Below, piece by piece: positions 9,836 to 19,443 of a stretch of DNA of 19,726 nt. The notes beneath the pieces were generated by a model. The model was given only the letters and a program-made list of their open reading frames with translations. It did no database searches and was not told the DNA's origin. The DNA is from Podila epigama (lineage: Eukaryota > Mortierellomycota > Mortierellomycetes > Mortierellales > Mortierellaceae): the NCBI GenBank assembly GCA_015679605.1, contig JAAAVE010000425.1, positions 1-19,726 of the forward strand, written 5' to 3'. Numbering within the stretch: position 1 is the stretch's first letter; each line of letters opens with the position of its first letter. Both the position numbers and the translations under genes were made by a program.

Positions 9836-9970
9836 TGTCAATCGTTGGTTGGTATTTGGTTGCACAATGGATGTGAACGCAGTGCAGTGGTTGACGACAA
9901 AAACGACACTCTGCAACACTCTTTGCAGCTCTTCTTTCTTTTGACCAAGAAAAAAAAAGAGTTCAATATT

Positions 9971-9983
9971 CACGTGTCACGTG
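9971..9983. promoter_or_regulatory. Paired CACGTG boxes upstream of ETF alpha
   Basis: Two CACGTG palindromes at 9971-9976 and 9978-9983, separated by one T, about 140 bp upstream of the ETF alpha ATG. CACGTG is the core bound by fungal bHLH factors (Cbf1/Pho4 type). Regulation by such a factor is inferred. Confidence 0.5.
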
Positions 9984-10124
9984 GGTGAAGCACCTGTGGG
10001 AATTGAGTCCGTGGAAGTTCACCCCACCCTTCGCTCTCTCTTTTTTTTTGGGCATTGAACATTATTTTTCTCCATCTTGATCCCCCATTTCCCTCACTTC
10101 TCCACTCATTCCATCCTAATCGCA

Positions 10125-11749
10125 ATGTTTGCCCTCCGTCGCACCGCTCTTCCCACCCTCTCCTTGGTAATGCATCTCCCTCTGAGTGTCCCTCACACGT
10201 CCTTGCAACCTTGAGAAGGACTTTTTTTTTACACTCTCAACACCCTGACAGTTCACAATCTAATCTCTTTGAAACAATGGAAAAACTACACTCACGAAAA
10301 TACACATTTGAAGAAGAAAGATACTCCCAATCCTTACATTTGTTACATTTTGTCTACAAAAACGCGACTCCATACTTAGGCCCGTCGCTATGCTACCTCT
10401 GGCAACCTTTCAACTTTGTTGTTGGTCGAGCACAAGGACAACAAGGTTGCTGCGTCTACCTTGCACGCCCTCACTGCTGCCTCGAAACTGGGTGGTCCCG
10501 TCACTGCCTTGGTCGCTGGCAACGCTCCTGAGACTGTAGTGAGCGAGGTTGCCAAGCTTGCTGGTGTCTCCAAGGTCCTTGTCGCCAAGGATGCTGCCTT
10601 CACTCACGCTCTCCCTGAGAACGTCTCCTCGCTCTTGGTCGAGACCCAGAAGAAGCATGGCTTCACGCACTTGGTCGCATCTCACTCTGCCTTTGGCAAG
10701 AACGTCATGCCCCGTGCTGCCGCTCTCTTGGATGTTGCTCAGGTCTCTGACATCACAGCCATCACTAGTGCCGACACCTTTGTTCGCCCCATCTACGCAG
10801 GTATATACGGATGACTCTATTGTGTGCCTCTGATTTGTTACCAAGAACCAAAAAATTCAGTTACGGAACGAACGAAAAGAATTCTGACGCATCAGGAAAA
10901 AAAAATCTTACAGTCCCAACCCGATGAATGTGTTGAGAATGAGCCCTAACAAACATTCATCTACACATACCTCAATAGGCAACGCTATTGCAACCGTCAA
11001 GTCAAACGACAACATCAAGGTCATCACTGTTCGTGGCACAGCTTTCCCTGCTGCTGGCCATGCAGATGCTGCTGCCCCTACTGAGGATGCCCCAGCTGTC
11101 TCTGCCGGCGCCAGCGGCACTGAGTTTGTCAGTGAGCATATGCAAAAGTCGGATCGCCCCGAGCTCGATAGTGCCTCGCGTGTCATTGCTGGCGGTCGCG
11201 GCATGAAGAACGGCGAGAACTTTGGCTTGCTCTATGACTTGGCTGACAAGATTGGCGCTGCTGGTATGGACCCAATTTATATTTTTTCCCATCCTCTTGT
11301 CTTATTTTCTAAGTGATATGGCATATAGTGCGTGTTCCTGACAATATTCTTTTATTTTGAACATCGTGTACAATTGCTAGTCGGTGCCTCGCGTGCTGCT
11401 GTCGACGCTGGATATGTTGACAATTCGCTCCAGATCGGTCAGACCGGCAAGATCGTTGCTCCCGAACTGTAGGTCCAATGTTCAAGCTCAATACGTTCTT
11501 TTTTTTTCAATTCTTCATTTGTGAAGTCCTGTAAACTGTTGCTTACAATTGTCATCTCTCACTCCTACTTTACATAGCTACGTTGCTGTTGGTATCTCTG
11601 GTGCCATCCAGCATTTGGCCGGTATGAAGGATTCCAAGACCATTGTGGCCATCAACAAGGACCCTGAGGCCCCTATCTTCCAGGTTGCCGACTATGGTTT
11701 GGTTGCCGACCTCTTCACTGCTGTCCCCGAGTTGACAAAGAAGTTGTAA
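10125..11749 (+). CDS. Electron transfer flavoprotein alpha subunit, mitochondrial
   Basis: FAD-binding alpha subunit of ETF, which passes electrons from matrix acyl-CoA dehydrogenases to ETF:ubiquinone oxidoreductase. Exons 10125-10166, 10380-10800, 10979-11263, 11381-11468 and 11578-11749 give 335 aa, the usual length. The N-terminus [14 protein letters not shown] plus ARRYATS is an Arg-rich presequence with a likely processing site near RRYATS; the 213-nt intron 1 lies inside it. The N-terminal ETF domain starts at [11 protein letters not shown]. The C-terminal FAD domain shows [10 protein letters not shown] (251-260), [14 protein letters not shown] (267-280), [13 protein letters not shown] (283-295) and [16 protein letters not shown], all near-invariant in the family. 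The final exon has no further targeting signal. Convergent with the PIG-C gene. The gene name etfA/ETFA would apply. Confidence 0.96.
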
Positions 11750-11882
11750 ATATGTCACTCACCCCTCGACTTTGGACTGAATCCCTCTCTTTCCACTCGT
11801 TCACACTCATCTTTCAAATTATATGTGTGATGGAACATTATTGTATAGAAATAAAGAAGAAAAATGGTAGGGAATACCGTCT
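11750..11882. terminator. Convergent 3' region, ETF alpha and PIG-C
   Basis: 133 bp between two stop codons. It contains AATAAA at 11850-11855 on the plus strand, a plausible polyadenylation signal for the ETF alpha transcript. Confidence 0.5.
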
Positions 11883-13213
11883 CTAATTGTAATCTATTGA
11901 TCTACCATGTTGGATCTTGGGTCTTGCTTCATCCCATGGACCATGGATCTCACTATTAAGAATTAAAGGCGTGCAAAAGAAGAGAGAATAAGAGTGAGAA
12001 AAGACGTGCATATCGCAAAGACATTGCGAAGGATCCAAAAGCCTTGACTGGACTATGCTTACTTCTTGTAGCGCTGGATCCAGATAAGCCAATAGGGGCA
12101 CACGAACGTCACGAATGCCATGCCAAGGATGTAGATCACAACAATGGCTGGAGATATTTGACTGAAGAGCGTTGTGGCTGTCAAGAATAAGACGATGGTC
12201 AAGGCCAGATTGCCTCGACTTGATATGCTCTGAAAGAAAGGACAAAAGACACGATTTGTTCAACATGTTAATTCGCTGTTTGAATAAGAGAGGGACGTTG
12301 AAATGTGGGGAGAGGTAATCAATGCAAACATATAAAATTTGACTTGCCCTGACTTGTCGCCTCAACATTGGAAAGAGTGCAAACCATTCGACAGCAAAGG
12401 ACATGAGTCCAAAGACATGCAAGTTTGTCTCTAACCTCGAAGCAAGGACGACCGACGCAAAGATGGCAGCATTCGTTGAGAGTGATCCCGGGTATTTGAT
12501 ATTTCGCCTATTCCCGCTGCCATAATCGTGGAAAGCCAAGTTTGCCAGAAAGAGGATAACAGTTAACGCCCAGATTGTGTCCTCTGAAGTCTTTTCTGTC
12601 AGGGTCTTCAAGATAGGTGTGAGTCCAAGCAATGTCAAGAAGAAGAGGACTGCACCCTTGAAAATTTTTCGCCCTATAATTATAGTAAACTCTGTTAGAT
12701 TCCTTGTCTGAAGGCGCATCGATGGCAGCAAAAGGAAAACAAAAAGAGAGATCGTTACGTTGGTAGTTCGAGTCGCGTGTGAGCACGGTGCTACTCCAGT
12801 CCCAGAAGCCGTATCCAATGGCCGTGCCTGCCGTGCCAATCGTGATCAAGGCATGTGAGCTGAGAATCCCAAAATAAAGGTATATGAACACTGCGACAAA
12901 GATGACAATCGAAGAAATGTGCTGGCTGATGATGGTTGACTCTAGTACTACCGCCCAATATTCGTAGTGCCGCACGTTTGCTATAACAAAAAAATGAGAG
13001 AAACGAAATGTTAGGGAAAGAAAGGCCGTGGGGTGGTTATCAGATCGATTCTTATTTTGTCCGCGTAAATGAACAATGCTGTTTTCGTTTTCGTCCTAAA
13101 GTACCATTCTTTTGCAGTTCTTCCAGAAAAGTGTCGTCAACATGATCATCTGGATAATCCTGTTTGACATAAAGCAGTTTCCGCCATGGTTGTCTTGGTG
13201 TCTGGGGCATCAT
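11883..13213 (-). CDS. GPI-GlcNAc transferase subunit PIG-C/Gpi2
   Basis: Membrane subunit of the ER enzyme that transfers GlcNAc to phosphatidylinositol, the first step of GPI-anchor synthesis. Exons 13213-13105, 12980-12759, 12673-12354, 12229-12063 and 11952-11883 give 295 aa, close to human PIG-C. Family hallmarks in order: WRKLLYVKQDYPDDHVDDTF, FLEELQKN, YEYWAVVLESTIISQHISSI, LGLTPILKTLTEKTSEDTIW, FHDYGS, STNAAIFASVVLASRLETNL, FALFPMLRR, and the C-terminal EIHGPWDEA. Several hydrophobic spans are visible (for example VIFVAVFIYLYF, LTIVLFLTATTLF, VVIYILGMAFVTF). Two in-frame ATGs stand together at the start (MMPQ). The intron 3 donor GTCAGG is non-typical, but it is the choice that keeps frame and aligns with the family. 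Yeast name GPI2. Confidence 0.93.
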
Positions 13214-13470
13214 TCCTGTATGCATGTTCGGTGTCTTTACAATTTTTGTGTATGAGGGTTTTTGTCGTCAGAACGATCTCTCTGCAACATAAAATTTGTC
13301 CCGCAAAGTATGCCTGCTCTTTGAATCGTCCTTCAAGTTCATACCTGGTAGATATTCCTATGAGAGATAAAAGTATGATCAACTGTTAAGGCTTCATCTA
13401 GATCACGTTCCCCGTTGCAACTTTCCCAAAAATTCTTCCTAGACAGTGGGGGGGTTGTTCAAAGAAGACG
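13214..13470. other. Short intergenic stretch upstream of PIG-C
   Basis: 257 bp between the PIG-C start and the stop of the small zinc-ribbon ORF. Minor open frames exist on both strands without recognisable content; probably the PIG-C promoter. Confidence 0.35.
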
Positions 13471-13760
13471 TTACCTCTGAAAGTCGCACAGAGGGCAGAT
13501 CTGCTCGTTTTCTCGAAAGGGCCGCCCATCCCGTGGACAGTAATTGAAGACTGATTGCATCCTCTCCATGGGGAGCAACAATGGCTTGCTGACAATGTAT
13601 CGGTAATGCGATGGAAGGGGTAATGGATGGAACTGAGTGAAGTGTAAGGAAAAGAACGACAAAGCTGCTGAAGCATACTTTGACTCTGCTTTTGCTCAGC
13701 CACCCGCAAAGAAGCGCGTCTTTTTAACATTTCCTCCACGAGGTTGTCGCGCAGTTTCAC
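13471..13760 (-). CDS. Possible small zinc-ribbon protein, gene structure unresolved
   Basis: The minus-strand frame ending at 13471 reads MERMQSVFNYCPRDG, then RPFRENEQICPLCDFQR and a stop. This has the look of a short zinc ribbon (one early Cys plus C-P-L-C), but only three cysteines are visible. A charged helical N-terminus, MLKRRASLRVAEQKQSQ (ATG at 13730), lies in another frame. Joining the two needs an intron. The obvious sites (GTATGC donor after 13679, TTGTCAG acceptor before 13588) do not keep frame. Alternatives such as a GTGGCT donor (exon end 13704) with a GCAAG acceptor (exon start 13584) do, but look weak. The gene would be divergent from the COP9 subunit with under 100 bp between starts. 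Could be a real small gene, an indel-broken one, or chance. Confidence 0.3.
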
Positions 13761-13826
13761 GTCTCTTTTTTTCTCCCAATTGCTTTACAGCACCATCCCA
13801 TTAAAAAGGGACATTTGAACAAGACA

Positions 13827-15038
13827 ATGGCATCCAAAGCCCTCTTTAAACAGGCCGATGTCGCCCTCAAGGCTGGCCGTTACCATGAGCTCATCCCGTT
13901 GTACGAACAGCTCGAGTTTCAGGTACCGCTTCTTACCCATGTCAGAGTTTTTTTGCCACCAGCAACGCAACGGACAAAGAAAAGACATGCGAGGAACACA
14001 TGGGGCAACAACATGGAAATCAATGTGGTAACATGTGGTGTTTTGTTCTTAATCACATTTATTCTTTGAAACTTTTTTACAGGCTACTGCCATCGACATT
14101 GATATTGTACCTCTGAACGACATTTACGAGCCATTGCTCGCCTCATACATGATTGCCCATGACCTGTAAGTTCCACCTGTCCTCGATAAGAACAGCGGTG
14201 CCATATGCTTCCTTTCTTATACCATATCTTGGTTCCTTCTATTACTCACTTTACTCCTATCCAAAAAAAAAATAACACAGTCTTTCAGCCCATAGCCTGG
14301 TTCAGAGGATTCCATCTGAATTACAGACACAGGCACCACAACTTCAAATCTTGATTCAGGTGCTTCAGATGCTGCGGCAATGGGAACGACAGATTGGTCA
14401 GTTGAAAGATGTTTATAATCTGCTACACCAGTCGCGCTGGAGTTCGACTCTTGCTCCACTCATTGCTGTTCTACAAGGTAACCGAAGACTAGAGTTAAAA
14501 GCAAAAGTGTGCATGTAACATGTATATCAAGAAAGCACATAAAATATTCAAAGGTTAGCAGCACAAGGGGGTAAAGTCTCATTTCATTTCTTTTCTTTTT
14601 TTCTGTCTACCTATCCAGATTCAATTCAAGATCGAGAATTGGACCTTTTGGCCAAGGCTTACACTTCACTTCCTGTCCAGTTGGTCGCATCCCGCATTTG
14701 GCTTGATGAAGATTCAGCAGCAGAACGTACGACTATAACCCTTCCTTGACAAAAAAAAAAATAACAGAATGGGAAAGAACAATAAGCGGCATATTTCTCA
14801 GTCATTTCTGCTTTGTCTTCATTGATTCACTAACATGTCACTCCGTCTGTTATTCATTTTTTCAATAGAACTGGTGGCAACTCGAGGATGGAGATACGAT
14901 GCTTCAAAGGGACTGTTGTACCCGAAGGCACCGGAACCAAAGGGTAGTCGACATATTGGCCTTACAGAGTTTGGCCAGCTAGCCGATGTAGTTGCGCACT
15001 TGGAGGTTAGACAAGAAGCACCATCAGCGGCGCCATAA
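13827..15038 (+). CDS. COP9 signalosome subunit 8
   Basis: Small PCI-type subunit of the COP9 signalosome, the complex that removes Nedd8 from cullin-RING ligases. Exons 13827-13922, 14083-14165, 14281-14477, 14619-14726 and 14869-15038 give 217 aa, near the usual length of about 210. Recognisable pieces: YEPLLASYMIAHDL, HSLVQRIP, QMLRQWERQIG, LHQSRWSSTLAPLIAVLQ, LLAKAYTSLPVQLVASRIW, and the C-terminal GWRYDAS-LLYP with LTEFGQLADVVAHLE, which correspond to human CSN8 (for example GWQAD-T-LP and LTDYVAFLE). An alternative 3' end splices after GAG at 15005 (donor GTTAGA) to 15141 (acceptor AACAG) and stops at 15254, replacing the last 10 residues with a 37-residue Ser-rich tail. The unspliced form is favoured because no other donor here is GTTAGA. 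Confidence 0.85.
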
Positions 15039-15256
15039 GACAATGTATATTTCATTCATCGTTGTTGAAAGGGCTATCAAACTTCCTTTTCTTTTTGTTT
15101 TCGTACTTTTTTTGATTGCACCTTTTCTTTTTCATAACAGAAAAATGTGCATGATGGTGTCAACTGTATCACAAATGAATCCTCTGCTTCCTCATCTTCC
15201 TCTACAGCTGTTATGTACAAAAATCATTTATTCCCTATAAGGTATAAACTATGAGT

Positions 15257-16504
15257 CTACTTCTTCTTTTGGTTCCAGGTGTGCTCATCAGGCAACTCGT
15301 TGCGCACTCCGACCAATGAACCCTCGGGCATGACGGCTGGCAATGCAGCGGCACCCCACAGACGGACACGCTTGATACCGCCATCAGGAATCATGATGAC
15401 CTTGACCGAGGCCAGACGTTTCTCGGTCAAATCAGCTGCCACCTGGAAAAAGTGCTGACGGTGAGGGCCGACGGGAACTTCGTGAAGGAGGACGACAGGT
15501 GTGTTGGAACCAGATTCGTAACCCTCAATGGTGACGGCCTTTGGTGGATTACCCATATAATGAGCAGTGTCAATCTCGATATCAGTAATGTGACCTGCCT
15601 GGCCCAACTGGATTGTTGCATAGTCAATGTGGCCAGGGGCACGTGAGCGCTTGGTTTCCCATCCGTCAGACATGTCATGACCACGACCGGGGAGGAGCAT
15701 GTTGGAAGGATGGCCGTAATGGGCGTCCGACAAGTCGGTGACGATGGAGCCTGCAGCAGCGGCAGCGAGATCATAGATCTCATGCTTGTTCTCAGGGACG
15801 ATCTGATGTACGTCACCATAGACACGGAGACGGGCAACACCACCATCGGGGTACATGCAGAAACGGATGTGAGTGAAGTAATCAGCTGTGGGTGACTCGA
15901 GTTTGAAGCCGTGGCGAGCGTGGGGGTTCAGTGCGACCTTGGACAAGATAGGTGTCCACTCGAGAGCGGCCCACTCCTCGTGTGTACGGGCCTCGGCGGA
16001 CTTGGGGGAGGTCTCCTTGTAACCCTCGACTGAGACAAAGGGCGCGTGGTTGCCAGTAAAGTGGGATGTATCGATCTCAAATCCAGAGATGGTGCCAGCG
16101 TATCCGAGTTGAATGACGCACCAATCAAAGGTGGTGTTATGGCGACGGGTCTCCCAACCATCATACCAGGCTCCAGTGGGGACAAAGCGACCAGGGGCCG
16201 AAATGGGGGCAGTTGGGGTGAGGAGGTTCGAGGCATCAGCGAACCATTCGTCCGAGAGAGCGAGGACCTTGCCCCCACGACTGGCAACAGCGAGATCTGT
16301 GTGATGATAAGGGAAGCGAACGTATGTTTTTTTGTTAGAATGAGAGTGTGATTGAGTATGTGAATGTAAGGTGGTAGGTGAACAATGTTATGGATATATT
16401 GCTTTGTGATTGTGGAGAAAGCACTTACCAGTATGTTGCTTGAAGGTCTCGTTGATCTTTTCGACGGGGACGACTGTGTGGACGGGAGCGCTGAGGATGG
16501 TCAT
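15257..16504 (-). CDS. Allantoicase
   Basis: Hydrolyses allantoate to ureidoglycolate and urea in purine (ureide) nitrogen recycling. Exons 16504-16429 and 16296-15257 give 371 aa, between yeast Dal2 and vertebrate allantoicases. The family's duplicated jelly-roll domain is visible. Repeat 1: DLAVASRGGKVLALSDEWFA, YDGWETRRHN, DWCVIQLGYAGTISGFEIDT, HFTGNHAPFVSVEGY. Repeat 2: YDLAAAAAGSIVTDLSDAHY, SDGWETKRSR, DYATIQLGQAGHITDIEIDT, HYMGNPPKAVTIEGY. HIRFCMYPDGGVARLRVYG and VIMIPDGGIKRVRLWG end the two halves. The C-terminus is QKKK, with no peroxisomal SKL. The start is the only ATG in frame before the TG-rich leader. Head-to-head with the SDR gene across 1.2 kb, and nearly abutting the COP9 subunit gene at its 3' end. 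Likely under nitrogen control, but no clear GATA cluster was seen. Confidence 0.95.
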
Positions 16505-17724
16505 TGTGCGTGAAGAGTCTTTGGTTTCTTGCTTGTTGTTGTTGTTGTGGTAATAATTCCTTGACCTGTTGTTAATGTTTTTGTTCTAGAATGAAGAAAA
16601 GGTGAACAGTGAAAAGTGGGTAGTATTTATACGTTTTTTTTTTTTTTTTTTTCTTTTTTTTGAATGGGCGCATTCCTTTTGGTCGGTGCCGCTGCGGTCT
16701 TTCAAATAAAAAAAAAGGTATAGGTGGCCCACATTTTGGGCGATCGATTGACCCTCGAATATGTAAATTGCCCGCGCTTCTTGTTTGCTTTGCCCATTTC
16801 CCACCAAAGAATGGAGATGGATTAGCACTGTGTCTGTCACCTACTCGTGCAAAAGCAGTGTACAATGACCTCATCCTGTCCCCATTACGTCTCATCGTGA
16901 TTTCTCATTCCCTCTTCTTTCTTTGCCCATAGTGTGCCCGCAAATTACTTTCCACATTCCTAGGCTTGCTTTTGTAAACCCACTAATCTAACAATCGATG
17001 CTGATCTCCCTGTTATACATTGTCTATGTTGATTTCGTTTGGGTATCATGATCTGGTCTTGTACATATTTTAACACAGCAACATGGTTCGTAGGGTATTG
17101 TTAGAATTAGCTTTTTTTTTGCAGATCATTTCTGATGTCCATAAGAACCGACATACAAACAAATGAACAGAATGATGCGCTGTAATATTGGGAGAACCTT
17201 CTCTTTATACAAAGCGTTGAGGTGGTTTACGACTGACTTTGACTACTCTACTAACTGCAAAAAATAAGGTGAAAAAGAAGTGAGTTGTCGGAAGGAGGCG
17301 GGGAATTTGCTTAGTCTGTTGCAAAGCGTCAAATGCATTGGCTGATTGTGTGATTTTTTTGTGAAATGAAATGACTGAAAAAAAGGCGGGCAGTTTTCAC
17401 TCATCACCTTCTTAAATTTTTCTACTTTTGCCACTAAATGTTTTACGAATTGGTGGCAAAGGTCACATGTCAAGTGTTCGGCTCCCACCTTACACTTTGA
17501 AAATCTCCACATGTTGGGCAAAGTGACACAGAGCAGTTACTTATTTTTTCACGCGCACGGCTTACACGCTTGACACCCATCTTTTTTTGAGCCAGGCACA
17601 TTAAAATTCACACATTATTCTTCTACTCACTTTACCCATTCACACTCGTACATTCGCTTCACTCACCCCTCCCTCCTCTTTTACATTCACTCCACATTCA
17701 TATTCCCTCTGGGTTCACAAACTA
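16505..17724. promoter_or_regulatory. Divergent intergenic region, allantoicase and SDR
   Basis: 1.2 kb. It contains a GTT repeat near 16535-16550, long T tracts (16634-16660 region) and a pyrimidine-rich leader with CACTC repeats before the SDR start (about 17620-17700). The only coding-like stretch is a minus-strand open frame at 17243-17521. Otherwise nothing recognised. Confidence 0.45.
17243..17521 (-). other. Unassigned 92-codon open frame with C-x2-C
   Basis: Begins MPNMWRFSKCKVGAEHLTC and continues DLCHQFVKHLVAKVEKFKK, which has some zinc-finger-like character (C-x2-C followed by H-x4-H). A GTGATG donor-like site follows KFKK. The remainder looks non-coding. It might be an exon relic or chance; no family assigned. 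Confidence 0.2.
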
Positions 17725-19443
17725 ATGTGTAATTAATTCAAAGAAACTAGCTCGCACTCGTTCTCATTTCGCAACGGTGTTTTTGGCCAATTGTTCATTT
17801 CACTCTCCACAAAAAATAACACTCCGCTTGTTCTTCTCACCGGCTTTTGATTTCCTGTTCTGACCATACCAATAACTTCTTGTATAAAAACAATAGCTTA
17901 CAACTCTGTCTTCAAGAAGGACCTGTTCAAGGACGAGGTCGTCCTAGTCACCGGTGGAGGCACTGGTAAGTCCAAATGAATCCTAACGAGGGAGACAGAA
18001 GCGTTGATCCGAATCGTCCAGGGGTATGATTAAGCTCATGCTCTTTTCTTTGATCCCCCTTCCCTGTCACTTTGCTCGGATCGTATTCATTCTCTTTCAC
18101 CAGGTATCGGCCGGTGCATTGCCCATGAGTTGGCAAGGTAACATAGAAAAAGAAAAACGAGTTCAGACCATGTTTTCTGTCTTTCTCTGACCTGTCTTGT
18201 TTGTTACTGCTGTCTTTCATGATTCGATCATGTTATTTAGCTAATCATTTTATCTTTCAACCCATTTTTTCCTTACTGTGTCTCCATCCCGCTATATTAT
18301 CAACTCATTCTCGCATGCATTCATCAAACAAAACGAACAAAACAAACAATGAAAAATATATAGCCTTGGCGCAACAGTTGTCATTGCGGCCAGAAAGCAG
18401 GACCAACTCACGGCTACCGCTGAAGAGATCCGCAAGCTCGGTGGAAAATGTGATGCAATGCTGATCAACATTCGCGACTCGGCCAAAGCTCTCGAGCTTG
18501 TTGAGAACATTGTGGCCAAGTACGGCAAATTGACCTGCCTTGTGGTAAGACGAGGGGCATCCGTGTTAATGGGGTCTTTTCTATTCACTCATTGTCGATG
18601 TTATTTCTTTTCATTCCTTCTCACTCACTCACTTCAATTCGATTCGGTCTTGCTTGTCTTGGTATATGCTCATAGAACAATGCGGGAGGTCAATTCATGT
18701 CGCCTGCAAGCATGTTAAGCGCCAAGGGATTCGCCACGGTCGTAGACCTGAACTTGAATGGCACCTTCAATATGTGCAAGGCAGCCTTTGACGGATACAT
18801 GGGCGAACATGGAGGAAAAATTGTCAACATTGTGGCTGAATGCCGTAATGGATTCCCTAGAATGGTGCACACTGTAAGCTTATTGTTTCTCTATCCAAAT
18901 GCTTCTCTCTCTTCATGCGTATTTCGAGCTACATCAGACGCAAGTAACTAAACTGATACTTGACTATGATAGGGTGCAGCTCGGTCTGGTATTATCAACA
19001 TGACCAAGACTCTGGCGGTCGAGTGGGGCCCTTTTAACGGAATTCGTGTCAACTGTGTTGCTCCTGGAACAATTGTGAGCTCTGGCATGAAGAACTACCC
19101 CGACAATGTGGTGGACATGATTTCATCGACGGACTGGATGATGGGTCCTAGTGGACGGTTAGGAACCGAGTCTGAGATTGCGGCGAGTGTAGTGTTCTTG
19201 CTGTCACCTGCAGCGGCGTACATTAACGGCGTGAATTTGGCAGTGGATGGTGGCAGCTCGTTGAGCAAGGGATTCCCTGAGGGCCATGATTTGGCCTTTA
19301 ACTCTGAAGGCAGTTTGATGCCTGCGTATGTTGGCTGGCCAGAGGACAAGGACAATGTTCACAACATTAAGCTTGTCGATGCCCCACCCAAGGTGAACGC
19401 ATTGTTGGACAAGTATATGAAGAAGAGTAAGAGTAAGCTGTGA
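17725..19443 (+). CDS. Peroxisomal SDR, trans-2-enoyl-CoA / 2,4-dienoyl-CoA reductase-like
   Basis: NAD(P)H-dependent short-chain dehydrogenase, likely reducing unsaturated acyl-CoA during peroxisomal fatty-acid metabolism. Exons 17725-17728, 17897-17965, 18104-18137, 18364-18544, 18676-18873 and 18973-19443 give 318 aa. The first coding exon is only ATGT, so the protein starts MSYNSVFKKDLF, matching the usual start of this SDR group. Cofactor motif TGGGTGIG (20-27), NNAGG (97-101). The catalytic strand carries HTGAARSGIINMTKTLAVEW (161-180), the PECR-type variant in which the standard Tyr and Lys of Y-x3-K are Thr162 and Arg166, as in other members of this group. RVNCVAPG follows. The C-terminus KKSKSKL ends in SKL, a canonical PTS1 signal. 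Substrate is not decidable from sequence; a family-wide 2,4-dienoyl-CoA reductase (Sps19-like) role is the alternative. Confidence 0.9.

Larger units (their letters stand above)
8845..10124. promoter_or_regulatory. Long divergent intergenic region, orphan gene and ETF alpha
   Basis: About 1.3 kb without a convincing intact gene. From left to right it contains the orphan gene's 5' flank, a 26-A run, a G-rich/GGAT repeat tract, an exon-like copy of part of the orphan gene (minus strand), a dense TTCGAA cluster, paired CACGTG boxes and a pyrimidine-rich ETF alpha leader. A plus-strand open frame at 9650-9988 overlaps the TTCGAA cluster but resembles nothing I know. Confidence 0.5.

Noticed and set aside
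9650-9988. 112-codon plus-strand open frame over the TTCGAA cluster as a gene
   Set aside because: No recognisable domain, overlaps the repeat cluster and runs into the ETF alpha promoter; its length is explained by few stops in a CG-containing repeat.
10410-10844. Antisense frame of 144 codons over ETF alpha exon 2
   Set aside because: The plus strand is unambiguously ETF alpha; the antisense frame reflects codon bias.
15427-15846. Other open frames over allantoicase
   Set aside because: The main frame shows both conserved allantoicase repeats; the others are shadows.
16297-16428. GATAAG in allantoicase intron 1 as evidence of nitrogen (GATA-factor) control
   Set aside because: A single 6-mer inside an intron; no cluster of GATA sites was found in the promoter.
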